Below are positions 1-12,199 of a stretch of 64,000 nucleotides of DNA, one piece after another. A program made the translations under genes and the position numbers. Position 1 is the first letter of the stretch. Each line of letters starts with the position of its first letter. The DNA is from Liolophura sinensis (Eukaryota; Mollusca; Polyplacophora; Chitonida; Chitonidae): contig NC_088296.1 of the NCBI RefSeq assembly GCF_032854445.1, positions 10,266,706-10,330,705 on the forward strand, read 5' to 3'. Below the pieces are notes generated by a model. That model did no database searches and had not been told where the DNA came from. It was given only the letters and a program-made list of their open reading frames with translations.

Positions 1-23
1 CTTGGAAGGGTCTGAACCTCCAT
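1..23 (-). CDS. Gene 0: first bases of signal-peptide exon of another paralogue (partial)
   Basis: The minus strand reads ATG GAG GTT CAG ACC CTT CCA AG, giving MEVQTLP. The upstream CTGACAGCGGA lines up with the CTGACAGCAGA that precedes the start codons of genes A and C. The body of the gene would lie left of the window. Confidence 0.5.
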
Positions 24-459
24 TATTTTCCGCTGTCAGGATTCCTATTAAATTGACTGCCTTGTTCTCCACGTACATATTACATACAGCTGGTTACATA
101 CCTGTAATCTTTTAGCGAGCACGCGTGTGAGTGTTATTACGCTCGGTATCGGAATACTTGGACTTGGACTTAGACGAGTCATCGGACTAGGTTCTCGTGG
201 TCATGTCAGTAACACACCCAGTAGTGTTGTAAATGTATAGAATCCCTTGGGACCAGTACTCTACGTTATGAACCGTGACCTGGCTTGGGCTCATCACGCC
301 TCTGTAGGATTTTGATGTAACTTTATATGGCAGTTCGCAGAAAAGAGTGTGGTTTGTTATGCACGACGAATTCACTGAGCGTAATAGTTATATGTACTTT
401 GACTACAGAATCATAAATATATAGCTTCTTGCAGTAAAGCAAATCTATGCGTCGAAACA

Positions 460-830
460 AGACATTCGTATATCAGCCGTCAACCAATAAGGACGTTAAA
501 TATTAATTGCATGGCCAATTCCCAAAACAACGTTAGACACAAACAAACACAGAAATAACAAAGCATGTAAAGTACAAAAATAGGACAGAATCATGCAAAG
601 AGAAGCGGTCAACCATTTTCAGTGATGTAGGAAAGACGCAAGGTATGTGCTAGGCGAATGAGTGAAATCAGCACTCAGATCGTTTACCATGCTAAAATAT
701 TAGTTGTCGATAAGAAAATATGTATCTCATTTGCTCTTTGATCGCAACCGTTCATATATCCAAGGTGGCCATCTACTTTATCAGGATGAATAGAAAGCCC
801 CTAGCCTCGGGTTGAGAGGAATTAGAGATA
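460..830 (-). repeat. Dispersed repeat R1 copy
   Basis: It reads ATCAGCCGTCAACCAATAAG, then AGAGAAGCGGTCAACCATTT and CCCCTAGCCTCGGGTTGAG. It lies upstream of gene 0 and has a counterpart at 46765-47115. Confidence 0.6.
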
Positions 831-3800
831 TAACACGTTTCATGGTGGGTACAATGTATAAACTAGATTCAAGTCAAAAATTTGTCAGACATTTGTCCAA
901 AGCGATGGTTTATTCTCGGTATTTCGATTTCGTTTATCCGTGAATCTTGTTGCAGCAGTATTACCGTTAGATAAAAAGACTTCAGTACGGCTTTGTACTA
1001 ACAATGTGCACGACTTGGGTGCTGATTTAATTGATTCCCTTAAAACATTTCTTATGTCTTTTTTTGTCATCTGAAAAGGGTTGACTGCTGTATTCCAGAA
1101 TAAACCAGGTTTCGGCTGGTGAACTGAGCATCCTCCAGGTCCGGTCACTTTGTATTGTTATGACATTATTTTATGTCAAATGTGATGCAAACACAGCATT
1201 TTGAGTAATTGTAGACGTGTAATAAATTGCAATTAACATCACTTGATTTTATTTGTCCAATGCTGCTTAAGACATGGTGCTGGGGGGGGGGGCATCATAT
1301 CGCTAATCATTTCTAGCACTCTGTCATGCTCTATCGGGTTTACCGAGATACTCAGCCCCGTTTTATAAAAGGCAGATAAACAAACTAGCTCAGCCTATCT
1401 CTTAACATCAGAGTGAGCACACCGCCGCTGGTATTTCACTGGTGATCTAGTTTTTACACCATATCACGTATTTTTCTTACGCATATGTTCAACTGAACGA
1501 AGAAACAGACATTTAAGATATAAAAATACCAAAAAAGCTGAAAACGACATGAAATCTCAACGTTTTATGCAAATGCACACGCTATTATATACATACTGCA
1601 TATACGTATAGTGGGAAGCTGCTTGAGGGACAGGCTTCCTACTGTCGGGCTAATGCAAAGGTATAATTCAGGGTGTCACACAGTCGTAGCGGTTTCTGTT
1701 GTGTTACGTGATATACCCATGAATCTTGTTTCGCACCAAGTGAAATAAGACCAGGTACGAACCAAGGTTCAGCCTTATCGGATTACACAAGCACCGATGA
1801 AGGTGTTTAAATCAGGTTTACCCCCAAATATGGAGAAAATATTGCAACTGGCATATTTCATACTGCAGTTGTTTTTCACCAGACTCACCTCCTTCAGAAT
1901 TCTGAAGGAAGTATGGATATTTCACCTTTATATAAATCAGCAGAAAATCTGTCATGTAGGCAACTTCAAATCCTGTTTTTTGCAGAAATAAACAGCTTGA
2001 CATGATATTATCCGGGGAGGTAAACGTACCAACGTGACACAGTCGATGTTGTTTGAAGTCATTAATTCGAGCTCAGTGTGAGGTGACTTTGGTTAAGTAA
2101 CTGAATGATGAGGCTTTTCAACAATGGGTCAGACACGATTACAACAACACCAGATAATTCAATTTAAACAATGTACTCTATTTCACCCAAAGTTTAGCAT
2201 TTTTCAGCTGACTCAGTTTGCTTGAATCTGACTGGTTCTCTCGTCTTATAGAGCCATTTAAGTGATTTTAAAATTTTGCTTGATTTTACTTTATTTCTTA
2301 CCTGAAGAAACTTATTATAACTTGGGCTATGGCATTTCTGGTATTATTTTAAGGCCTTTATAATTTTCCGAAAGTGAATTTTTACCAAGCTTTTGGTGAA
2401 ATACAGAATAAAAATAATTGAAATACATCTACAATATCCATGGACATATACACTGTATATAGACAATACAAGAGCACATATAGAAAAAAATTAACTTTGT
2501 TGACGACACTGTATATAAAGAAAACATATAGAAATAAATCAATGACTTTGCTACATGTATATATGCACACTTTTACCACAGTACGATATATAAACATCAT
2601 GATGTGATCTAGACTGCCAGATGTACCCAGTGATCATGGATAGTGTAATATGAATCAGTTATTACTAGACTGACTTACTTTTGTACAAAGATAAAACTGC
2701 CACTAAGATTTATGTCTAATTTAATTTTTAACCTTTGAATAACCGGCTTCTGATCCAAAACACCACGACAAAATCTACTTCAGAAATATCCCGCTCCTGG
2801 TGTTATTGCTTACAGAATTTGTACAATAAATCTCTTGAATCGACAAAAAGGCACATGCTGACCTCACGCTGAAGAGCTTTCTTAATTCCACTAGAAGGAC
2901 GAACGGTAATCCGATTCAATCAATTATTATAAACGTAGAATCTTTGCAGTGTCAGCTTTATTTGCACCCAACCGTGGCCAGTGCGGACAACATCAAAGGA
3001 CGTCCATCCCATCCCATATAGGCCATTCGTCGACGTGACTGAGAGGCCGGCTGGCTAGACAACGCTTACGTGACATAATCAACATACATTACGACATGCA
3101 TAAACATACATTCAAGTTTACAAAGGAAACGAACTATATCTACGGATGCACATTAATTCATTCTAAGTGCGGTACGCAAGTTATTTTTTCCAAGTAATCA
3201 AAACACTAAATTAACGAAAAATTGTTGTTACCATACATATTAATCCACAGAAATTTATGGATGAACAATATTAAGTCGTGAGTACACTGAATAAAGTTGT
3301 GATGTAACAGGTATAACTGAATATATCTTACTGGAATTTACTTACGGCGGCCACATTTATGCAGTTATACTACAATTTGAACAAAAAATATCTCATATCA
3401 AAAGCAAACACATAACATATGAAATACATATTCGTAAAGAGATGACAAAAATTAATATAACAAAAAGTTTACAAAAAATTCAAACATTTACAAAGGTAAT
3501 CAATAGATATATTTAAGATAATAATAGCAATAACAGGTCAATTGAACTTTTTAACATTTTCACATTTTCATGGAATTTTATTTACATCATTATGATGTCA
3601 TAAGCTGAACACATTCAGTAAAATTTGTCTTGTTTGGTCGTGATACAACTCTTACATAAAATCTAATATAAAACCAGAGTACACAACTAGATTATAGAAC
3701 AGTATACAACTAAAGTATAAAGCCAGAGCATTACATTAAAGTTGAACCAAAGAATACAGCTAAATACTAATACTTGATTCTACAACTAAAGTGTTGAATG

Positions 3801-4021
3801 CACAACTGTTGTACAAATTATAACACTAGACAACAAAGCTAGAGTACACAGCAAGGGTACACAACTATAGCATACTACCGGTGCACAGCATACAGCCAAA
3901 GTAGATAACTAGATTGCACAGATAACACTACTAGAGCACACATCTAAACACTTAACTAGGCCACTCAACTAGGCCCCTGAGCTAGATTAGCTTTAAAAGG
4001 GGAAAGCGTACCGAGCTTTCC

Positions 4022-4136
4022 TGATGTCTCTGACTTGTTTATGATATATTTATTTATTGGTGTTTTAGAAAACCGGGCTAAGGAAAACCCAAGAGCATCC
4101 GCAAGTTACAAGTAGATCTTCCAACGTACGGCCGGA
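4022..4136 (-). mobile_element. SINE fragment, copy A
   Basis: It reads TTTATTTATTGGTGTTTTAG, then AAAACCGGGCTAAGG and CATCCGCAAGTTACAAGTAG, to CGTACGGCCGGAGAG. It is old and degenerate, shared with 49620-49733. Confidence 0.75.
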
Positions 4137-4392
4137 GAGAAAGAGCTACCCCATCAAAGACAGTAAAATATATTTACTGATTTCTTACAAAAAAAAAGCA
4201 CAGTTCCATAAAAGTATAGCTACATACTGGCTTAGTACGTTGTACCTATGTCGTTCCTAGTCCAAAATGCCAAACCCCACCAATAATTTGGAGAAACATA
4301 CGAAATATGCCATCATAATCAAGTATAAGTACATACACGTTAGTGTTATATGCACATATCCGTAGGGAATGACACGAATACTAACGTAACGT

Positions 4393-4602
4393 TGTACTTT
4401 GTGAAATTTCAACATTGAACCTTGTAAAATTTCCACATAAAATTTTGTGACATTTCCACATCGTACTTTGTGACATTTCCACCTTGTGCTATGTGACATT
4501 TCCACCTTGCACTTTGTGACATTTCCACATTGTACCCTGTGACATTTTCACATTGTACTTTGTGACATTTCCACCTTTTACTTTGTGACATTGTACCCTT
4601 TT
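4393..4602. repeat. 23-bp minisatellite, copy A
   Basis: The unit is GTGACATTTCCACCTTGTAC then TTT, about 9 copies. It lies downstream of the gene A tail in the probable 3' UTR. The 23-bp period rotates frame and yields a 23-residue repeat in minus-strand frames. Confidence 0.9.
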
Positions 4603-4704
4603 CCACGTCATGTGTTGTCTTCTAAAACTTTTTAATGGGTCCTTCACAGGACTGTCCGAATGACCGCAAGTGACTCCAAACTATACGCCTGTGAACTGTT
4701 CCTT

Positions 4705-5383
4705 TTAAACTTTCTGCATCTTAATTTCATCATACTCATTACCCTCTTGCTGTTCATTGCTTGTCAGCTGTACGCCATTGTCCCCAATTTGTCTGACAGC
4801 GCTGTATGTTGTGTCATATTGGACGTCATCGTTTCTATGTGGATTTCCTTATCCGGTCTGCCCGGGCTCAATATTTTTTAGGCTTTCATCGTTTGGTTTT
4901 AAACCATACAGTGTGTTATAATTGTCCGCGGTGTTGGTGGTTACAGTGGAAGATTTTACGTGAGGTTTGGACAAAACATTATACGTGGATTCGCTCTGGG
5001 AAGTTTCTGAAGCCTGGCTTTTCTCCGTAGCCATCTGTTTGGCTTTGTTGTCTGCAATCTTGTGATTTGAATACAGATCCTTGTGTTTACTGTAACTGGG
5101 CTTCTGATCGTCGAAATTTCCTGCTAAGCTGTGCAAACTCTGTGCATCGTGATTCAGTTCTGCCTGTGACAGCTGGTCAACTTCCTCGTAGCGGACGTCA
5201 GTACCGGACTGTGTATTGGAACCCAACACATCGGGTAGTACTGGGTATGTTGGATTAGTAACTCCGCTTCGTTGTTGTCCAGACTGATTAGTGATATATT
5301 CGTGTGTTATGACGTCAGAACGTTTCCCCTGCATTTCTAATCCTATACATTTTCTAATACCTCCGCTCGAACGATTTCTTGTC
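4705..5383 (-). pseudogene. Gene A exon: cytoplasmic tail, premature stop
   Basis: The acceptor is ATGCAG. It opens RTRNRSSGG and carries TYPVL, RYEEVDQL, STYNVL and NYNTLYGL. Codon 4851-4849 is TAA where gene B has TAC (Tyr), so the protein stops after IEPGQTG. The downstream frame to the ancestral stop at 4705-4707 has no other lesion, so this is a single substitution that removes the YDTTYSAV and EYDEI motifs. Confidence 0.78.
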
Positions 5384-6191
5384 CTGCATTTCAAAAATTA
5401 AACACATTTGCTTTTGTAATTATTTAATTTATGAAGGAATATTTACAAACAGAAACTGACAGAAACAGTGACTGATATAATGTTAAAACAAAAAACTGTT
5501 CTAATCAAAATATATTTACACACTACTCTCGCTCTTCGACTGGCTGACTGACCAAATATAAAGATAAAACAATGAAAATATTACAAATGAATGTGTAATG
5601 GAGATATCACGCTTCCAAGTACGGGAAACACCCACAGAAGGCACCGCCATGTTCTTAAGCCTAGGCTTGCAAATTCTCAATTGTAACCAATCAGGTGAAA
5701 GTATTTATATAGCCCCGCCCAGAGTACAATGTCCAGAGTAATGTCACGTTGTACTTGTTTTACCATTTTGCTATATAAAACCTTGGTTACGAATAATTCA
5801 ACATCGTGTTTCCGGTCACACTAGTATGATAGGGTGTATTTATTGGCCATTTCCAGATTTAAAACATGTCAGAAAAAAAAACTGTAGAGCCATCTTCCAA
5901 AAAAACTAAGGTTAGAATATTTCTCGACATTTCTTTTGAGTGCCACAACTTAATGATGATGTTTTGAGATTAATCACATCTGGGGGAAATTCCACAAAGT
6001 CAAAATATTAAACCTCGTGACAATGTTTAGCTTTTAGTACTGGATGTTAAAATTTTGGTATCATTGCCGTACGATTATATTCATGAGGTAACTAAAATGT
6101 TCATCTATAAGTCTCAAAAATAAGCTATAAAATCGTATCTCACGGCCTGATTTCATTAATGGCTGCCGTTTGGCACAATCCCATTGGTTAC

Positions 6192-6315
6192 CTGAAAATA
6201 GCAACAACGGCTAGGACGAACACGACAAGAAGAACCACTCCGCCTATACCTACTGCCACACCGATCGTCAACGCTGAGGAATCCGCGGCTGTAGATGCAG
6301 CTGCGGCAATAACGA
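6192..6315 (-). CDS. Gene A exon: transmembrane segment
   Basis: 124 bp, phase 1 to phase 2, open. It has the same Ala/Ser/Thr stalk as gene B ([16 protein letters not shown]) followed by VAVGIGGVVLLVVFVLAVVA and IF. The donor is AG|GTAACC. Confidence 0.8.
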
Positions 6316-6650
6316 CTGAAACGTAGTCAACAACAACAACTCAATATGCGAGCTTTTTGATGATTGTTTAACACAGTAGCGTTAATCCACATCCTAGTAT
6401 TACGTTATATATTTTATTGGGAAACTTTGGACTACTTTAATAGCCCATAAAACGGGTAATGTTCAGATTTATGCATGAGAGGAAGGACAGAGGACGAACA
6501 GAAATCACCGTACTTCGTCAGGTCATTGACCGACTAGTTGCCATGAGAGAGATTTATTCGAATAAATGGGTAAAGAATTCTCCGGTGAAACCAAAAGCAA
6601 AGTGAACAGAAGATCTTGAAGCCACTGTCCTGCTTGATGCATGAACATAT

Positions 6651-6841
6651 TCAGTAGTTGAAATTAGGGGGTTTAACTGGTGGTTTCCTTGGGTGAAATT
6701 CCGAACTGGGGCAAAAACTTCCTGGTGCACCCTCTTTCGGCTTGTATCCCTCCGCACACGCACACGTGTAGTTGCCCTCCGTATTTGCACAAACAGAATT
6801 GTTGCCACATGTGTTTGGATTTTCGGTACACTCATCAATAT
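6651..6841 (-). pseudogene. Gene A exon: calcium-binding EGF module 5, lost 3' end
   Basis: It starts normally with [18 protein letters not shown] and [17 protein letters not shown], then KEGAP. A deletion of roughly 75 bp relative to gene B (around 52379-52457) removes the sixth cysteine and the GTAAGT donor. The frame runs on into former intron and stops after NFNY (about 6654). Confidence 0.75.
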
Positions 6842-7177
6842 CTATATGGCACGTATGAAATATCGGGATATGTATATGTGTGTGGCGAAATGATAGAATT
6901 AAAAAACTCTTTTCTTCTGTAAAATACAAACTGTGCAATAACTTTTTCTGGTTTCTTGCAAGCATAGCCATGAAGTATAAAATATGCATGACAAGCAACA
7001 TTGTATATATGTATATAGACAATAACACTAATGGCATATTACGTTTTGTTCAATCGCTAAGGTCGCCTAACTATTTAGAGGCGGCGCTGTTACCATATGG
7101 TTTCTGAGGTAAATTGACAGGAAGCCGCATTTCACCGCTTACGTGTGACCATTTGCCAGCTATCACATTGCCGTTGC

Positions 7178-7370
7178 GGGGCCTCCGTGGCTCAGCCAGT
7201 TAGCGCCCTAGCACAGCGTAATGACCCGGGAGTCTCTCACCAATGCGGTCGCTGTGAGTTCAAGTCCAGCTCATGCTGGCTTCCTCTCCGGCCGTACGTG
7301 GGAAGGTCTGCAGCAACCTGCGGATGGTCGTGGGTTTCACCCGGGTTCTACTCGGTTTACTCCCACCCTC
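7178..7370 (+). mobile_element. tRNA-derived SINE, 3'-truncated
   Basis: It has the complete head GGGGCCTCCGTGGCTCAGCC through GGTTCTACTCGGTTTACTCC and lacks the tail. It sits in a gene A intron between a short repeat and the EGF exon at 7477. Copy B is empty here (near 52970), with intact flanking sequence that copy A lost. Confidence 0.85.
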
Positions 7371-7476
7371 CCATGAATGACTGATTCAGGTCTCACACCA
7401 CACTGTTTTGTGGATGTGGACAGGCCTATGGACAACCGTCTAAAACTTCCTTTTCTTCCGCTGGTATCTTGCTTAC

Positions 7477-7611
7477 CCAGATTGCATCCCACGTCTTCAC
7501 CCTCTCTCTGTCTGTACCCCAACACACACGCGCACGTGTAGTTGCCCACCGTATTTGCACAAACAGAGTTGTTACCACATATGGTTTGATTGTCGGCGCA
7601 CTCGTCAATAT
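7477..7611 (-). CDS. Gene A exon: calcium-binding EGF module 4
   Basis: 135 bp, open, phase 1-1. It reads [35 protein letters not shown], and ends GCNLG before GTAAGC. It matches gene B 53247-53381. A SINE sits about 100 bp downstream in the intron. Confidence 0.83.
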
Positions 7612-8110
7612 CTGTATAGCACACGTAAAACCTAAGCTTAAATAACAACTACACTTTTCCATGTAACCTGTGCCTTATGTGGTGTTCATTTTTCGTTTGT
7701 TGCAAACATACCTATCAACTATGAAATCTGCACCTCTATCTGTCAACAAAATCAGTGATCAGAAAAGAGTATGTAAATTTCAGAATAATTATAATTGATT
7801 TTATCATTTGTATATTATATTTTCGAGAGCTAACGTTGCGGAACTATTTAGAGACAGTGGTGATACCGTGAAACTTAATTGTTAATATAATCCTTTTAAT
7901 AGAGTCACCACAGTCATCACTCTGTAACTGAGTTTGGATCAAGTCTTCGGCATGATGCGTTAGTGAGGCAGCATCATAATCATGATGACACACTGTATGA
8001 ATGAATGGCTGATTAGGGTCTAACACCACACTGTACTGTGGGTGTGGACAAATCTACGGACAACCACCTGAATCTGCCTTTTCTTCCGCCGGAACTTTAT
8101 ACTTGCTTAC

Positions 8111-8245
8111 CCTGACTGCATCCCACCTCTTCACCCTCCCTCTGTCTGTACCCCACCACACACGCGCACGTGTAGTTGCCCACCGTATTTGCACAAACAG
8201 AGTTGTTACCACATATGGTTTGATTGTCGGCGCACTCGTCAATAT
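8111..8245 (-). CDS. Gene A exon: calcium-binding EGF module 3 (extra copy)
   Basis: 135 bp, open, phase 1-1. It reads [35 protein letters not shown], and ends GCSQG. It is nearly identical to the next module, and the flanking introns also match, so it arose by tandem duplication of an exon plus intron. Gene B lacks it. Confidence 0.82.
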
Positions 8246-8729
8246 CTGTATGGAACAAGCTTACATAACAACTACACTTTCACATGCAACCTGTGTCTTA
8301 TATGGTATTTTTCGTTTGTTGCAAGCGTACCTATCAACTATGAAATGTGTACCTCTATCTCTCAATAAAATCAGTAATCAAAAAAGAATATGTACATTTC
8401 AGAATAATTATAATTGATTTTATCATCTGTATATAAAATTTAGGAGAACTAAGGCTGTGGAGCTATTTAGAGCCATTGGTGACACCATCTGGCTTCATTG
8501 TTAATGTAACCCTATCAATAGAGTCATAATAGTCATTACACTATAACTGAATTGGGACCAAGTCTTTAGCATGATAATTTAGTGAGGCAGCGCCATAAAC
8601 ATTTCAACACATTGGGCGATTAAATGGATAACGGATCAGGGTCTAACACCACATTGTACTGTGGATGTGGACAGGCGGAGAACCGCCTTAATCTGTCCTT
8701 TCGTCGGCTGGTACCTTATATTTTCTTAC

Positions 8730-8863
8730 CTACATTGCATCCCACATCTTCACCCTCCCTCTGCCTGTATCCCTCCGCACACGCGCACGTGTAGTTGCCC
8801 ACTGTGTTTACACAAGCTGAGTTGTTACCACATATGCCTGATTGTCAGTACACTCATCAATAT
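8730..8863 (-). pseudogene. Gene A exon: calcium-binding EGF module 2, -1 frameshift
   Basis: 134 bp, one base short of the 135-bp norm. DIDECTDNQ is followed by a missing base before CATATGTGGTAACAAC, so the downstream [18 protein letters not shown] is out of frame. The splice sites are intact, so skipping is possible. Confidence 0.72.
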
Positions 8864-9399
8864 CTGTTTTAGCACACGTAAAACATAAGCATACGTGACA
8901 AATGCACTGTTACATGTAACCTGCCTATTTCCACAGTAGGACATGAGCAGTCCAATGCTTTATATGTTGTTCATGATTCCTTTGTTGTGACATACCCGCC
9001 AAACTATGAAATCTGTATCTTTATCCCTCAACAAAATCAATAAACAGAAAAGAACATGTAAATTTCAAAACAATTAAAAAATAATTTCGTCATCAGAATA
9101 TAATAGTTTGTCCTATAGCTAAGGTTGCGAGACAAATCTACAGGGCCGTGGTGATACCATGTGGCTTCCTTGCTAATGTGATCCTATCAATGTACTCACC
9201 ATAGTCATTACACGTTAACTGAGTTGGGCTCAATTCTTCAGCATGATACTGTAGTGAGGCGGCACAATATACATGATGAGACATCAAATGATTAAATGGA
9301 TGACTGATTAAGGAAAAATGCCACCATGGTACCATGAGTGTGGACGGATGTATGGAAAACCGCCTGTATATAACCTTTGTTCTGCTTGTATTTACCTAC

Positions 9400-9534
9400 C
9401 GAGATTGCATCCCATCTTCTCACCCTCTCTCTGTCTGTATCCCTCTGCACAAGTGCACCTGAAGTTGCCCATCGTGTTTTCACAAACAGAGTTGTTGCCA
9501 CATAGGTCTGTCTTTCTTTCACATTCGTCGATGT
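9400..9534 (-). CDS. Gene A exon: calcium-binding EGF module 1
   Basis: 135 bp, phase 1-1, open. It reads DIDECERKTDLCGNNSVC, ENTMGNFRCTCAEGYRQ, and ends GCNLG; the donor is CTCG|GTAGGT and the acceptor AACCAG. All six cysteines are present. Confidence 0.8.
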
Positions 9535-9599
9535 CTGGTTAGGACGTTTCAAGCATAAGCGAGATATGATTAGCTACAAGAACTTGTCACATCTATGAC

Positions 9600-11010
9600 A
9601 TGCAGCCAATATACTCTTCAAATGGGGTTAACAAAGCACTGGTTTCAAAGCTACCTTTCTAGTCGAAGCCAATATGTCCTTTATAATTACTGCTTTTTTG
9701 TACCATCTCCTATTAAATATTGTGTGCCATGCGCTCTACTCTAGGTCCTATACTCTTTCTTCTTTATATCAAAGATTTATTTGACTGATGTTTCACGCTG
9801 TTATGTCAAGGTTAAAGAATTCTTCTGCCCTATTGGACTCATTGTGCTGTTTGTTGATGATATCAGCTTTCCTTGTTCATCAGGAAGTATTAAGGAAACC
9901 ATAAATACTATGACACATGAACTTACAAAAGTCTAGATTGGTTATATGCAAATAAGCTCTCGTAAAGTATTGGGAGAAAAAGTAATTATTGTAAAACCAT
10001 CTCGAAAGGGTTTCCATCCGATATTTCCAACATGTTAATGGGGAAACAATTAAAGCAGTGTATGTCGTCTTTTTCCTTGGTATTATTGTTAACGGTAAAC
10101 TTCGCTGAGTGCCTCATATTAATCAGATATGTAGCAAAGTATCTAGAAATATGAGACATTCAACATATTAAATTAAGAAAAACACTCTTAATGCTTTATT
10201 ATTCCATGACATTTTCATATCTATCATATGAATAAACTATTATGGAACAATTCATTTTCAACACAGTTTTGGGATTTGTGTTAGTGGTCAGCCTGCTATA
10301 ATGCAGTGCAATATCCCTGGAGCCTGCATGTATCTCATATGCGGTCACTGTGAGTTCTACAGTCCATTTCTCTTCGTGAGTTGCCTATATTCAGCTCTCT
10401 GTAAAATCATACTTGTTCTCAAATTTACCTTTAGTCAGTGACACGTAACAACCCAAATACTCTCCACGCCCATTTTCCAGCATGCAACTTGCTCTTGAAT
10501 AATTATGACGTCACCTGAAGGAGTGCATGTTGAAACTAAGCTTATGGAGTATAGCATTATGAATTAGAAAAAGTATTCTAACTGGATTTTTCTTGTAATA
10601 ATATAGAGGTTCAACATATCAATGTGTAGAGCTTGGTTTGTTACGTGTCAACGTCTAAAGGCAAGTTTGCTGGCGATATGACTGATTTTAAAGACACCTA
10701 AATATGGGCGACTCTCAAAAAGAAATAGACTATAGTTCAATTTATAGTGGCTTCCTCTCCGATCTTACGTGGGAAGATCTGCCAGCCACTTGTAGATGAT
10801 CATAATGTTGGCGGCCGTCGTGTGAATTACGCCGATGTTAAATATCAATCACATAAACAAATAAATATTAAATATACACACCGCTATGAGTTTGCTACTA
10901 TCGTCCATGCCCATAAATCAATTCATTCATCCGGAACAACTAGATGCAAATTTTAGAAATATTTTTACACGGCAAATTGAATATATACAATTACCCGACT
11001 AGAACTTTAA
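9600..11010 (+). mobile_element. Non-LTR (LINE) reverse transcriptase remnant, copy A
   Basis: Broken frames resemble a jockey/CR1-type [20 protein letters not shown], a D-I-S catalytic-loop remnant near [25 protein letters not shown], and near the end VHAHKSIHS...[13 protein letters not shown]. The same decayed element sits at 54540-55700, so it was inserted before the duplication. A SINE fragment interrupts it at 10747-10830. Confidence 0.7.
10747..10830 (+). mobile_element. SINE central fragment
   Basis: It reads GTGGCTTCCTCTCCGATCTT, ACGTGGGAAGATCTGCCAGC and ATAATGTTGGCGGCCGTCGT. It has neither head nor tail and lies within the LINE remnant. Confidence 0.65.
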
Positions 11011-11214
11011 TCAACACTCTTTATAAAACAAAATATCGCGCCACGTCGTGCCCAGGTTGAACCTAGGCCTTGTTTCAAATATCTAACAAACATCCAGAAA
11101 TAAAACCCCGGCAGCTAAAAGTGTAAACCTGATTTGAGTCAGTGGCCTTAGTGGGAGGGCCCAGCGAGGTATTCTGAGAATCAAAGCTTATGACTGATGT
11201 AAAGTATTACTCAC

Positions 11215-11346
11215 CTAGACACTGTCCTTTAGCAGACCTTTGTGCTCCAGCTGAGCAAAGACACACATTTCTTTCAAGCCCCGCCCAGTTGACCTTTTCA
11301 CACGTGGTGTTGACAGGACACACGCGCCTCTAGTCCCACATTCTTT
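11215..11346 (-). pseudogene. Gene A exon: type II cysteine-rich module (inner), internal stop
   Basis: 132 bp. An inserted A after AAAGA shifts the frame through GAC TAG AGG before a compensating loss restores it at [10 protein letters not shown]. The rest reads [17 protein letters not shown] before GTGAGT. The gene B copy has no stop. Confidence 0.65.
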
Positions 11347-11516
11347 CTGTTTACAACAAAAAGTGTTCAGTATATTTTCCCGCGAACAGGACCCAGTTAC
11401 ACAAAATTGTACTGGCCACCAAAGAAAAGTATGATGATTTCACAAGTTTTTCTGTTGTACAGTCTACTGAATTCCGCGGCAACTCTCGTGCATTATGATT
11501 GCATCTATACGCCCAT

Positions 11517-11758
11517 ACGCCCAGTTGGTTATCGCGCTCAAGTCCAGCTCATGCTGGCTTCCTCTTCGGCCCTAAGTGGAAGGTCTACCAGCAACCTGCG
11601 CATGGTCGTAGGTTTTCCCCGGCTTCTGCCGGGTTCTCTTCCACCATAACGCTGTCCGCGTCGTACAACATACCGCCGTCGTACAACATACCGCCGTCGT
11701 ACAAGTGAAATATTCTTGAGTACGCGAAACACACCAATCAAATTAATAAATAAATAAA
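11517..11758 (+). mobile_element. tRNA-derived SINE with internal deletion and 18-bp triplication
   Basis: A head remnant CAGTTGGTTATCGCGC jumps directly to CAAGTCCAGCTC. The 3' part contains GTCGTACAACATACCGCC repeated in tandem before the CAAGTGAAATATTCTTGAG tail. It is absent from copy B (56440). Confidence 0.8.
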
Positions 11759-12035
11759 CAACATTACGGTATCTTTCTTTTTCAAAAGATTGTAAAGACA
11801 GTTGCAGCATCGTTTTTGTGTAACTTATTCTTTGTAATTTGAGCGAGAACTATCCATCATGTAAAGTAGTTACAGAAACGTAAACTTGGATTTCTGTTAA
11901 CTTACGCAGAAAAACATTAACGGATGTGGGGTGTGTACAAAAGGATACAAAAACATACACGTTTGCTTTTTCTAGGAGAAGCAACATTACTATATTATAG
12001 ATACACTGTTAAATCTGTGTATGTCCTTCACTCAC

Positions 12036-12165
12036 GTATACAAAACTGAATCGAACTTTTTCAGAGAATATCAGAATATCTGATGGCTCGATACAATGAC
12101 AGCGGCCTCCTTGTAAACATGTCGCCCTGTATCCACAACCCCCTCTACATCTGTCAGCTGCAAAT
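12036..12165 (-). pseudogene. Gene A exon: type I EGF-like module (inner), frameshifted
   Basis: 130 bp against 129 bp in gene B, so the phase is broken. A central frame still reads CRGGCGYRATCLQGG then CHCIEPSD, but one base is missing near the acceptor and another near the donor, with three extra in the middle. Splice sites survive. Confidence 0.65.
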
Positions 12166-12199
12166 CTGTGGAAATGACAGCAACAGAAGATACAATTTA

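Larger units (their letters stand above)
300..4250. other. Duplicated intergenic stretch without genes, copy A
   Basis: Between gene A's tail and gene 0's start: R1 copy, a G10 run at 1287, AT-rich sequence, loosely repetitive ACAACTAGAGTACACA-type sequence at 3660-3980, and a SINE fragment at 4022. Short open frames here are not conserved with copy B in a coding manner. Confidence 0.6.
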
